A stretch of 64,000 nucleotides of DNA, taken from NCBI RefSeq assembly GCF_900107795.1, contig NZ_FNRL01000022.1, positions 48,113 through 112,112 of the forward strand. Direction: 5' to 3'. This DNA comes from Chitinophaga terrae (ex Kim and Jung 2007). GTDB taxonomy: Bacteria; Bacteroidota; Bacteroidia; Chitinophagales; Chitinophagaceae. The notes under the pieces are model-generated. The model made no database searches. It saw nothing but the letters and a program-made list of their open reading frames with translations, and was not told the DNA's origin. The first letter of the stretch is position 1, and every line of letters starts with the position of its first letter. Shown here piece after piece: positions 17,469-26,425 of the stretch. Made by a program: the position numbers and the translations under genes.

Positions 17469-17658
17469 TTTTCTTTTTTAAATAGTTAGGAACTTACCAA
17501 CATCGTTGAGGATGCAAAACGGTCATGATAAGTACTGATGTATTCATGCGATCTAGTTTTTTTAACGGTCGAAAAGTTGGGCAAGCCAAAGTTTGCACTT
17601 CTATGAGAGTACAATAATACAATAATTTTCTAAAAGTCTATAATTTCAGTAGACTAAT

Positions 17659-17736
17659 ATGAAAAATATTCTCCCAACCTTCTGTGCACGATGTTTGTTG
17701 AAGGACATGAGATTGCTCATTATCAAAAAAGTATAA
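17659..17736 (+). other. Possible leader peptide before transketolase
   Basis: A 25-codon frame starts ATGAAAAATATT and ends in TAA one base before the tkt ATG, so ribosomes could pass directly from one to the other. The peptide is basic and hydrophobic (FCARCLLKDMRLLIIKK in its centre). Chance is quite possible. The rest of the 379-nt gap between susC and tkt holds the SusC leader and AT-rich sequence without other genes. Confidence 0.25.
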
Positions 17737-17737
17737 C

Positions 17738-19807
17738 ATGACCACCGCTTTATCTCCGAATGTTACCGCATTGGACCAACTATGTATCAATACGATCAGA
17801 TTTTTGTCTGTAGACGCAGTTGAAAAAGCTAACAGCGGGCACCCGGGTATGCCCTTAGGCGCTGCGCCGATGGCTTATGTGTTATGGACAAAGTTTTTAA
17901 GGCATGCGCCCGAAGATCCGCAATGGTTTAACCGCGACAGGTTTGTACTATCGGCCGGCCACGGATCAATGTTATTATATAGTTTACTGCATTTGACGGG
18001 CTACGACCTGACAATAGACGATATCAAACAGTTCCGCCAGTGGGGAAGCAAAACGCCGGGGCATCCGGAAAGAGGCCATACTCCCGGCGTGGAAGTAACC
18101 ACAGGGCCTTTGGGACAAGGTTTCGCCAATGGCGTTGGGCTGGCCATCGCGGAAGCTTACCTGGCGGCGAAATATAACCGCCCCGGAGACCCCGTGATCG
18201 ATCATTACACCTACGGCATTGTGAGCGACGGCGACCTGATGGAAGGCGTGGCAGCAGAAGCCGCATCCCTGGCGGGCCACCTGGGCCTGGGCAAGCTCAT
18301 TTACTTATATGATGATAATAAGATCACGCTGGCATCTTCTACCAACGTAACGTTTACAGAAGATCATGCCATGCGTTTTGAATCTTACGGCTGGCATGTA
18401 CAAAAAGTGGAAGACGGGAACGACCTGGCTGCAATCGAGCTGGCGATCCGCAGCGCGCAGGAGGAAACAGGCCGTCCATCTATCATCATGGTACGTACGC
18501 ATATCGGCTATGGTTCTCCGAAACAGGACAGTACAGGCGCCCATGGATCTCCTTTAGGCGCTGATGCGGTGAAGGCTACAAAAGAAAAACTGGGTTGGCC
18601 GTTAACCCCTGATTTCCTGGTGCCGGAAGAAGCGTTGAGGCATTTCCGTGAGGCAGTAGAAACAGGCAAACAATTGACCAGGAAATGGGAAGAAAGAATG
18701 GTGATATACGCCCAGAAATATCCTGAACTGGCGCATGAGTTGCGTTCGCTCATCCACGACGAGCTGCCCAGGAATTGGGATAAAGACATCCAGCCATTTA
18801 AAGCCGATAGCAAAGGCATGGCCACCCGCGCGGCCGGCGGGGAAGTGATGCAGCAATTCTTCCATCACCTGCCGGGTTTCATCGGCGGATCGGCAGACCT
18901 GAATACTTCCACGAACACTGAATTAAAAGACGCAGGGAACTTTGAATGCATCAAATCTGAAGTGGGCGACATCCAGGGCATTGCCAAGGGCGTATGGGGC
19001 TTTGAAGGCCGCAACCTGCATTACGGGGTAAGAGAACATGCCATGGGCGCTATCTCAAATGGCCTGGCTGCACATGGAGGCATTATTCCTTTTACTGCTA
19101 CCTTCCTGAACTTTGCAGACTATATGCGGCCGCCCATCAGGTTAGCCGCCTTATCTCATCTTAAAGTGGTATTTATCTTTACCCATGACAGTATTGCATT
19201 GGGAGAAGATGGCCCTACCCACCAACCAGTAGAAATACTCGCATCTTTAAGAGCTATTCCCAACCTCGTGGTAATACGGCCGGCAGATGCCAATGAAACG
19301 GCCGAAGCGTGGAAAGCGGCAATAGAATTACGGGACCAACCTGTTTCGCTGATCTTTACCCGTCAACATGTTCCAACGCTTGACAGAAGCAAATACGCCA
19401 GCGCCGAAGGTTTAAGATATGGTGCATACACGCTGATAGACGCGCCGGACGGCAAGCCGCAACTGATACTCATTGCAACAGGGTCGGAAGTAGACCTGGC
19501 GGTAAAAGCACAGGAACAGTTAACAGCATTCAACATCCCTACCCGCGTGGTATCTATGCCCAGCTGGGAGCTTTTTGAAGCGCAAACACAGGAATATAAA
19601 GACACGGTATTGCCGCCTGATGTAAAAGCCCGGATCTCTGTTGAAGCGGGTATTGCACAGGGATGGGAACGTTATACAGGAGAAAAGGGAGTGAATATTT
19701 CCATAGAACATTTTGGTGCATCAGCGCCAGGGCCGGTGTTGTTGAGAGAGTTCGGCTTTACGCCCGAAAACATCGTGGAGAAAGCAGTTGCACTGGTGAA
19801 GTTATGA
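17738..19807 (+). CDS. tkt: Transketolase
   Basis: The 689-residue protein has all the landmarks of TPP-dependent transketolases: NSGHPGMPLGAAP near 35, the TPP/Mg motif VSDGDLMEGVAAEAAS (GDx(n)N) near 165-195 ending with YDDNKIT, FGQGFANG-type glycine loop TGPLGQGFANGVGLA, and in the second half the catalytic Glu in NLHYGVREHAMG and HDSIALGEDGPTHQP. It moves two-carbon units between ketoses and aldoses in the non-oxidative pentose phosphate pathway. Length is normal for a bacterial single-chain enzyme. Its stop codon touches that of the convergent GH130 gene with no gap. Confidence 0.97.
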   Translation: MTTALSPNVTALDQLCINTIRFLSVDAVEKANSGHPGMPLGAAPMAYVLWTKFLRHAPEDPQWFNRDRFVLSAGHGSMLLYSLLHLTGYDLTIDDIKQFRQWGSKTPGHPERGHTPGVEVTTGPLGQGFANGVGLAIAEAYLAAKYNRPGDPVIDHYTYGIVSDGDLMEGVAAEAASLAGHLGLGKLIYLYDDNKITLASSTNVTFTEDHAMRFESYGWHVQKVEDGNDLAAIELAIRSAQEETGRPSIIMVRTHIGYGSPKQDSTGAHGSPLGADAVKATKEKLGWPLTPDFLVPEEALRHFREAVETGKQLTRKWEERMVIYAQKYPELAHELRSLIHDELPRNWDKDIQPFKADSKGMATRAAGGEVMQQFFHHLPGFIGGSADLNTSTNTELKDAGNFECIKSEVGDIQGIAKGVWGFEGRNLHYGVREHAMGAISNGLAAHGGIIPFTATFLNFADYMRPPIRLAALSHLKVVFIFTHDSIALGEDGPTHQPVEILASLRAIPNLVVIRPADANETAEAWKAAIELRDQPVSLIFTRQHVPTLDRSKYASAEGLRYGAYTLIDAPDGKPQLILIATGSEVDLAVKAQEQLTAFNIPTRVVSMPSWELFEAQTQEYKDTVLPPDVKARISVEAGIAQGWERYTGEKGVNISIEHFGASAPGPVLLREFGFTPENIVEKAVALVKL

Positions 19808-20815
19808 TCAGGCGATATGATGCGCCAGCAATCCCTTCAGCAACTCAGGTAAACTAACAGAGCCGGCGGCGATCACTTCGTCGCCGGCTCCATAATAAAT
19901 ATAGAGCGTGTCTCCTTGTACCACGGTACCCGTAGGGAAACAAACATTATCCACATCTCCCCTGATCTCCCAGACCTTCTGTGGTACGATCAGCGGGTAA
20001 GGCAGGCGGGCCAGTTCTTTCCTGGGATCATTCAAATCCAGCAATGCCGCGCATCCTGAATAAATATAACCGTGTGAAGTTTCATAGACGCCGTGGTAGA
20101 TCAGCAACCAACCATGGGGAGTTTCAACCGGCGGACATCCTCCTCCAACATAACTTTTCTCGTGGGGAAATTTAGGTTTCAGCAAGATATGGTCGTGGAA
20201 GCTGCGGTAGTAATCATGCCAGAAATCCTGCGTCAGATCAGCTATTTCATTTACCGCTACTACCTGTATATCGGGTTTGATACGATGCAGAAAATATATT
20301 TTGCCGTTGATCCGGCGGGGAAAAAATATCAGGTCTTTATCCCAGAGCCGGGGATTCATCATGTTGAACAGGGTATAAGATTCCTCCAGTCTTCCCCTGG
20401 TTTCTGCCAGTTGTTTAAACATGGCAAAATCCATTTGCGCTACAATCAGTCCTTTTTTCGTATAGTTGACACCGTCTGTCGATACCGCTAAAGCGCCACA
20501 GGCATTTGCGCCATCAAACGCTGTATAGGTAAGATGATAAAGCCCGTCTAACATTACTACCCTGGGGTCTTCTATCCCCTTACTCTCGTAATCATATTCC
20601 GGCGCCAGCAAAGGTTTGTCGAGGCGTGTGGCAACCTTGGTAGGCCCGGAAAGATCACAGTAACCGATGGTGGAGAAATTACCTTTTTTTACCGCCCTGT
20701 AATAAAGCAGGATCTTATCTCCATGCTGTATGGTAGCCGGGTTTAACACTCCTTCGTTCTCAAAATCCAACCTGGTAGGCCCCAATAAAATTCCATGTTT
20801 TTTAATCCTGATCAT
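19808..20815 (-). CDS. Glycoside hydrolase family 130 (beta-mannoside phosphorylase type)
   Basis: The 335-residue protein folds as a five-bladed propeller by family. Seen motifs are FENEGVLNPATI near 20, LLYYRAV, SKGIEDPRVVMLDGLYHLTYTAFD near 80-100 (with the catalytic Asp region of GH130), and SYVGGGCPPVETPHGWLLIYHGV near 225. Members phosphorolyse or hydrolyse beta-mannosides such as mannosyl-glucose or mannosyl-GlcNAc in the cytoplasm. No signal peptide is present. It stands alone, with no transporter or other mannan gene beside it, so the natural substrate cannot be deduced. Confidence 0.88.
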   Translation of the reverse strand: MIRIKKHGILLGPTRLDFENEGVLNPATIQHGDKILLYYRAVKKGNFSTIGYCDLSGPTKVATRLDKPLLAPEYDYESKGIEDPRVVMLDGLYHLTYTAFDGANACGALAVSTDGVNYTKKGLIVAQMDFAMFKQLAETRGRLEESYTLFNMMNPRLWDKDLIFFPRRINGKIYFLHRIKPDIQVVAVNEIADLTQDFWHDYYRSFHDHILLKPKFPHEKSYVGGGCPPVETPHGWLLIYHGVYETSHGYIYSGCAALLDLNDPRKELARLPYPLIVPQKVWEIRGDVDNVCFPTGTVVQGDTLYIYYGAGDEVIAAGSVSLPELLKGLLAHHIA

Positions 20816-20896
20816 AAGCAGATATCGATATTAAAAGTTACGAATTTTATTCGATGCCTGCTTGCAAGTTCAGTTTAAAATAACATTAAAACCTGT

Positions 20897-22243
20897 TTAC
20901 AGGGCAATCCCCGACAGGTTGAACTTACTGACTAACCCAAATGTGATGGTCTTGCCAATATGGTCGTAATTCTCCTTGTTCAGATCACTGGTCTGCAGGT
21001 AGATGCCTCCCTGGAAAGCGCCTGAATTCCCGTTGATAAAATATCCTCCCAATCCTGCCGTTGCCCTGAAACTATCCAGGTAAGCGGAGACCCCGGGGAA
21101 ATTCAGCCTGATGTATGGGCTGATCCCCAGGTACATACTCTTTGCCTGCTCCAGGGGCAGCAGGAACAAGTAATCAGCGTTTACGTAGGCGCCCCACTTA
21201 CGGATAAACGCTGCGCCGCTGTAAGCGGTTATTTCTGTTTTAGTTTGAAGAACGGAATTGCCTATACTGTCCTGGCTGACCAGGGAATAGGCCGATTGGG
21301 CCAGGGCGCCGAAATTGCTGAAATACTGCGCGCCTGCGGTAATGCCCAGGTAAGAACAGGCGTTAAGCCGCCAGGAGGTACCGATCTCAAAATAGGGTTC
21401 TACAGATGAGACATCTGTAAAGCGTGTATCCATCTGTTTTATGGCCTCTCCATTGTCGTATTTGAAGCCCCTGGCCGATACGCCGGCCCTGAAATAGTAA
21501 GTTAACCGGCCGGTTCTCACAACCCTTTTGCTGTAATCATTTATCTCTGTTCTCAGCTTGTCCAGCTTGTCGGTCAGTGCGATAAACCGCTCCAATTCTG
21601 CCGTTTCCCGGAGATCTTCTACCAGCGCGTGAATCGACTTTACCGCCTGCAGGTCGCAACGGTCAAAGGATGCTTTTTCCCTTATCTCTTTCTCCAGCTT
21701 CTCCAGTTTTTCGATCAATTTTGTTTTACTGTCCATCGCCGCCTTTACAAGGGTAAGGACACTATCGCTGCTTCCACAGTCCTGCACTTGCCAATGTTTG
21801 TTTATTAGTCCAGGAAAGATCTTTTCATCCAGCAATCTTCCTTTTTCATTTCTTTCTTCATTACATTTCACTCTTTCTTCCAGCAACCATTCATAATTAT
21901 CATTGTCTCTTACTTTCCTCAACCTCGTATAACCGCCTGCTAAAACAGAGAGATTGCCTTCAGGAGTGAACTTTCCATCGCTGAACAGGTTAGCCCATCC
22001 ACCGGCGCTCCTGCCCTGTAATTGCCCGCCAATGATCAAGCCGCGGGCAGACTTGTTATCCTTCTTCTGAGGTATGGATTTAAAATAGTTGATGTTAGCC
22101 AGCGCCTGGGAAAAGTCCAGTGAAACGGTACTTCCGCTTTCGATGATAGTGCTTTTACCTGAAGCGTCCTGGTTTAATAACTGGGCATTGGAAAGGTTGG
22201 CATACAGGCATAGGCATGCTGCTATAGAAAAATATAGCTTCAT
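20897..22243 (-). CDS. Hypothetical exported, probably outer-membrane protein with central coiled coil
   Basis: The 448-residue protein has a signal peptide (cut near SNA/QL). A middle region with KLIEKLEKLEKEIREK and LIALTDKLDKLRTEIND-type heptads is a coiled coil. The C-terminal half has alternating aromatic/hydrophobic strands (TYYFRAGVSARGFKY, YFEIGTSWRLNA, YLGISPYIRLNF) and looks like an outer-membrane barrel. I do not recognise a family. The small gene at 22255 lies 11 nt upstream and is probably co-transcribed. Confidence 0.65.
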   Translation of the reverse strand: MKLYFSIAACLCLYANLSNAQLLNQDASGKSTIIESGSTVSLDFSQALANINYFKSIPQKKDNKSARGLIIGGQLQGRSAGGWANLFSDGKFTPEGNLSVLAGGYTRLRKVRDNDNYEWLLEERVKCNEERNEKGRLLDEKIFPGLINKHWQVQDCGSSDSVLTLVKAAMDSKTKLIEKLEKLEKEIREKASFDRCDLQAVKSIHALVEDLRETAELERFIALTDKLDKLRTEINDYSKRVVRTGRLTYYFRAGVSARGFKYDNGEAIKQMDTRFTDVSSVEPYFEIGTSWRLNACSYLGITAGAQYFSNFGALAQSAYSLVSQDSIGNSVLQTKTEITAYSGAAFIRKWGAYVNADYLFLLPLEQAKSMYLGISPYIRLNFPGVSAYLDSFRATAGLGGYFINGNSGAFQGGIYLQTSDLNKENYDHIGKTITFGLVSKFNLSGIAL

Positions 22244-22254
22244 TTCAGTATCAT

Positions 22255-22596
22255 TTACAGGATGGAGTAAACTTTGGCATGCCAGGCATATCCGCTTTCC
22301 GGCAAGGTATCGGTGATCGGGCTGGTTGACAGATCATGCAGCTTATCGGTAGCTTTACGCGGCAGGATTTCAACCTGCACGGTGATGGACCAGTTGGTAG
22401 ATTTGATACCTTCGAGTTCCACTGCCACCTCAATTTCGTTGTTGTCTATATAGACATTTTTCACGACCCCTTTATAGGAATCCACACTTTGCATGTCATT
22501 TACCAGGTTGGCAGGTTTTGCATTAAAGGCAATCTGGATGGGAGGATCGATCAGGCGATCTTTGGTAAAGTTATAGTAAACATTGACTACAGGCAT
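22255..22596 (-). CDS. Hypothetical protein, co-transcribed with the outer-membrane protein
   Basis: The 113-residue protein has no signal peptide. It is predicted all-beta: VVNVYYNFTKDRL at the start, VKNVYIDNNEIEVAVELEG and WSITVQVEILPR in the middle. I do not recognise it. Its stop is 11 nt from the next start, so the two genes are likely translated from one mRNA and may work together. Confidence 0.55.
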   Translation of the reverse strand: MPVVNVYYNFTKDRLIDPPIQIAFNAKPANLVNDMQSVDSYKGVVKNVYIDNNEIEVAVELEGIKSTNWSITVQVEILPRKATDKLHDLSTSPITDTLPESGYAWHAKVYSIL

Positions 22597-22746
22597 AAGT
22601 ACAATGATATTTAATAGCAGTCAGACCAGGGATGAATAAAAATAATGAATATGTTTTGCCTGCAAAAGTCTGTAACTAAATGTAAATAACCATAAGAAAA
22701 TCCAGGTATTTACGGGGAATCCTAAACGAAATTGCCCGGGCAACGA

Positions 22747-23517
22747 TCATTTGCCGATAATTATCCAGGCCGGCGCATGATCGCTGGTCTTTTCCCAGCC
22801 CCTTACTTCCTTATCAACACCGGCTTTTTTTAACCGGCTGGCGATCTGCGGGCTTAAAAGAAAATGATCGAGCCGTAAACCGGCGTCCCTGGCAAAAGCA
22901 TTCCGGAAATAATCCCAGAAGGTATAGATCTTTTCATGAGGATGCAATTTGCGGATGGCGTCTGTCCATCCTTGCTTCAGCAGTTGCTGGAAAGCGTCCC
23001 GCACCTCCTGCCTGAAAAGCGCATTGTCGATCCAGCGTTCCGGCTTATATACATCCAGCTCCGTTGGCATTACGTTATAGTCGCCCACCAGCATAACAGG
23101 GAGTTCCAGCTCCATTAGTTTGGCGGCCCTGGCGATAAAACGTTTGAACCATTTCAGCTTGTAATCGAACTTCGGGCCGGGATATGGGTTACCGTTAGGA
23201 AGGTACAGGCATACGACCACCATTTTGTTGATTATAGCCTCAATATAACGGCTATGGGTATCTTCAGGCTCGCCCGGCAACTCCCTGCTTACTTCCTGGA
23301 TAGGCGTTTTTGAAAGAATAGCTACGCCATTCCAGCTCTTCTGTCCATGCCAGATGGCGTTGTACCCCGCGGCGGTAATGGCGGCCAGCGGGAATTTTTC
23401 GTTGGGGCATTTCAGTTCCTGGAGGCATACGATATCGGGCTTCGCCTGTTCCAGCCAGCGAAGCAAAACAGGCAGCCGCCCATTGATCCCGTTGATATTA
23501 TAGGTAGCTATTTTCAT
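22747..23517 (-). CDS. xthA: Exodeoxyribonuclease III
   Basis: The 256-residue protein has the EEP nuclease fold: MKIATYNINGINGR start, the metal-binding Glu in CLQELKC (about 37), the catalytic Tyr/Asp region RYIEAII and VGDYNVMPTELDV (about 150), and the closing TSDHAPAWI with catalytic Asp-His. It cuts 5' to AP sites and removes 3' blocks in base-excision repair. It starts 15 nt after the stop of the DNA ligase D gene, so the pair looks like a repair operon. Confidence 0.95.
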   Translation of the reverse strand: MKIATYNINGINGRLPVLLRWLEQAKPDIVCLQELKCPNEKFPLAAITAAGYNAIWHGQKSWNGVAILSKTPIQEVSRELPGEPEDTHSRYIEAIINKMVVVCLYLPNGNPYPGPKFDYKLKWFKRFIARAAKLMELELPVMLVGDYNVMPTELDVYKPERWIDNALFRQEVRDAFQQLLKQGWTDAIRKLHPHEKIYTFWDYFRNAFARDAGLRLDHFLLSPQIASRLKKAGVDKEVRGWEKTSDHAPAWIIIGK

Positions 23518-23532
23518 GATCTGAATTTACGA

Positions 23533-26244
23533 TTATCTCATTGCTTCCAGCTTCTTCAGCACTTTCTGCATATCTATCCCTTTTCCCAATACCGGCTTAA
23601 ATATATCTCCTTCACTCTCCATCCGGGCAATAGCATTCTTTATGGTAAAATCAGTCATCTTCAATCCTTTCTTCACTTCATCCCAATGCAGGGGCATTGA
23701 AACAGTAGCGCCTGGTTTGGGCCTCACGGCGTAAGGCGCTGCAATGGTAGCGTGCGGGCGGTTCTGAAGGAAGTCGAGATACATTTTGCCTTTCCTGTCG
23801 CGAACCGTTCGTTCCAGCGACGTATACCCGGGAATCTCGCGGTGCACAAGCGTTACAATGATCCTGGCGAACTCCTTGCTTTGTTCGTAAGTGTACTTTG
23901 CACCCAGGGGGATGTAAACATGCAAACCGGTGGAGCCGCTGGTTTTAGGATAAGACGGAACTCCTATATCTTCCAGTATCTGGTGTGTGATCTGCGCCGC
24001 TTCTATCACCTGTTCGAATGTATTTTTATCCGGGTCAAAATCTATCATGCACCAGCTGGGATGATCCGGCTTTTTAGTGGTGCTGCTCCAGGGGTTCATT
24101 TCTATACAGCCCTGGTTAGCCATGAACAGCAATGTTGCTTCGTTGTTTCCTAACAAATATTCCTTGTCTTCCCCGTCTGTATCGCTATGGTACCCGTAAG
24201 TATCCATCCAGTCAGGCACCTTTCCGCTCACATTCTTATAATAAAAACTTTTGCCTTCGATCCCGTTAGGAAAGCGGTTCATAGCCTGCGGACGGTCTTT
24301 CAGGTAAGGCAATATAAAGGGCGCTGCCTGGTAGTAATAGTTGATCAGGTCCCGTTTCGTTATCTTTTCTTTTTGCCAGAAAACCTTACTCAGGTTGGTA
24401 AATTTAAGTTCATGGCCTCCTACTTTTCGGACCTGTGTTTCATCTTTCGGGTTAAGCAGGGTTTTCCGGCTACCCTTGCTTACAGGCTTGATGTATGGGT
24501 TGCCGGCCTTTTCGCCGGCTACTATGGTATTAACGTCTGTTTCTTTTTCCAACACAACTTCCGATGCCTTTTTATCTTCTCTTAATCCTTCGAAAGAGGG
24601 ATGGCGCATTACGCCATCGGATGTCATCTCTGCGAAACTGACCTCGCAGACAAGTTCCGGTTTAAGCCAGGTAGCAGTGGCCATAGGCGGATTCGGCCGG
24701 AACCGGCTGGGTTTATTGATGTCCGGCACTTCAGAAAAAGCAGGTTTCTTTATAACAAGCGGCTTAAACAGTTCCAGCATTTCCTTTTGTTTTTTCAGGT
24801 TGAAACCTGTTCCGATCTTGCCCGTATAAACAAACTTTCCTTTGTCGAACACACCTACCAGCAAAGAGCTAAAGGGTTTGGTAGTGCCTTCGTTGGTAGT
24901 ATACCCTCCTATCACTACTTCCTGCCGTTTATTGACTTTAATTTTCAACCAGTCGCGTGTCCGTTCTCCAGGCAGATATTGGCTGTTCTTGCGTTTGGCT
25001 ATAATCCCTTCCAGTCCCATTTTCCGGGCGGCTTCAAGAAATTCGATACCTGAAGTTTCAAAATCATCGCTGATCTTGATGAGGCCATCGGGAGGCGCTA
25101 TTTCGTTAAGGATCGCTTTTCGCTCGCTCAGCTCCAGCCCTTTCAGGTCATAACCTTTGTACCATAAGATATCGAAGAGGTAGTAGAGCAATATACCATC
25201 ATCTTCGCTCCGCCAGTTTTGCAGGGCTTCGAAATCAGACTGGCCATTGGAGCCCACCACTACTATTTCGCCATCCACAACAGCATCTATCCCCCAGTCT
25301 TTCAATGCCTGGTATACCGGGTAGAATTTTTCGTTGAAGGATTTGTCGTTGCGGGATTTGAGCTCTACTGTCTTTTTATTCATGAAAGCAATTGCCCTGT
25401 ATCCATCCCATTTTACCTCGTACAACCATCCTTCCTCGTCAAAGGCACTGTCTACCAATGTGGCAAGCGCCGGGGCTACCCGGGTATAAAACGGTTGCTT
25501 TCCGGCCTTTTTCAACAGGGCGTTTAATTGTTTGCTGGCCGATTTGATACTGGTACTCCGCCGCTTGATTTCGTTAGCCACCTTCTTTTCGGCAGCCGGC
25601 TCAACCACTGTTTTATTTTTTCTGCCGGTTGCTTTCTTCGAGTGGCTTTGGCCATAGATATTGTTAGATGTTTTCGCTACCTGTTCGATGGTTTTCTTTG
25701 ATATAACCGACTTATCTTTCAACGTAATGTCCTCTTTCTTTGCGTAGCGATCCTGTAATTTCATCAATAACCAACTGTTTTCGCCCCTGGCCGGCGCCTT
25801 TACCAGGGCGAACTCCCCTTTCAGTTTTTTGCCGTGTAAAGTGAATTTAATCTTTCCTGAGTAGAGCTGATGCAACAGGTGCTTTTCCTGTTTCTTTATG
25901 TCTCCGGCCACTGGTTCCGCGGGTTCGTAAGTACCTTCATCCCAGACAATCACTGTTCCGCCGCCATACTGACCATTGGGGATAATTCCCTCGAAATTGC
26001 GGTAGTCGTAAGGGTGATCTTCGACCATCATTGCCAGGCGTTTAACATCCGGATCGACAGACGGGCCTTTTGGAACTGCCCAGCTCTTTAATACACCGCC
26101 CATCTCTAAACGAAAATCATAATGCAGATGTGAGGTGGCGTGCTTTTGCACCACGAAACGAAGTTCTGTCCCTGTTCCTTTGCCTGAAAAAGGTTCCGGG
26201 GTTTTGTTCCGTGATCTTTTCTCTTTGTATCTGGCTAAACTCAT
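23533..26244 (-). CDS. ligD: DNA ligase D (phosphoesterase-ligase-polymerase)
   Basis: The 903-residue protein has three domains in the order PE, LIG, POL. PE (about 20-190) shows HLHYDFRLEMGGVLKSWAVPKGPS and EGIIPNGQYGGGTV. A basic linker follows. LIG (about 255-550) has the adenylated Lys in LYEVKWDGYRA, then DGEIVV, LEGIIAKR and RDWLKIK. POL (about 600-900, primase-like) has FWQKEKITKRDLINYY, IEMNPW and the metal motif MIDFDPD. It joins double-strand breaks by non-homologous end joining, normally with Ku. No Ku gene is in the window. Confidence 0.95.
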   Translation of the reverse strand: MSLARYKEKRSRNKTPEPFSGKGTGTELRFVVQKHATSHLHYDFRLEMGGVLKSWAVPKGPSVDPDVKRLAMMVEDHPYDYRNFEGIIPNGQYGGGTVIVWDEGTYEPAEPVAGDIKKQEKHLLHQLYSGKIKFTLHGKKLKGEFALVKAPARGENSWLLMKLQDRYAKKEDITLKDKSVISKKTIEQVAKTSNNIYGQSHSKKATGRKNKTVVEPAAEKKVANEIKRRSTSIKSASKQLNALLKKAGKQPFYTRVAPALATLVDSAFDEEGWLYEVKWDGYRAIAFMNKKTVELKSRNDKSFNEKFYPVYQALKDWGIDAVVDGEIVVVGSNGQSDFEALQNWRSEDDGILLYYLFDILWYKGYDLKGLELSERKAILNEIAPPDGLIKISDDFETSGIEFLEAARKMGLEGIIAKRKNSQYLPGERTRDWLKIKVNKRQEVVIGGYTTNEGTTKPFSSLLVGVFDKGKFVYTGKIGTGFNLKKQKEMLELFKPLVIKKPAFSEVPDINKPSRFRPNPPMATATWLKPELVCEVSFAEMTSDGVMRHPSFEGLREDKKASEVVLEKETDVNTIVAGEKAGNPYIKPVSKGSRKTLLNPKDETQVRKVGGHELKFTNLSKVFWQKEKITKRDLINYYYQAAPFILPYLKDRPQAMNRFPNGIEGKSFYYKNVSGKVPDWMDTYGYHSDTDGEDKEYLLGNNEATLLFMANQGCIEMNPWSSTTKKPDHPSWCMIDFDPDKNTFEQVIEAAQITHQILEDIGVPSYPKTSGSTGLHVYIPLGAKYTYEQSKEFARIIVTLVHREIPGYTSLERTVRDRKGKMYLDFLQNRPHATIAAPYAVRPKPGATVSMPLHWDEVKKGLKMTDFTIKNAIARMESEGDIFKPVLGKGIDMQKVLKKLEAMR

Positions 26245-26425
26245 AGCGGGGTAAGTTTGAGGTTACTGTTGGTAATACCAGCAGGGCGACAATAAACATA
26301 CCGGCTTTTTACGCGCTATACACGGGAGATGGACATCCCGCTACCTGTATGCAACATTTAGTCGATCCCGTATGCTTGTTTTTCCCGGGCCAACCGGTTT
26401 ACCGAACCTTTTAAAAAGCTATCGT

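Noticed and set aside
17440..17480. A plus-strand terminator (CCGGAACTG hairpin followed by TTTTCTTTTTT)
   Set aside because: No plus-strand gene lies upstream that would need it; the hairpin is better placed in the minus-strand SusC leader, though a terminator of antisense transcription cannot be excluded.
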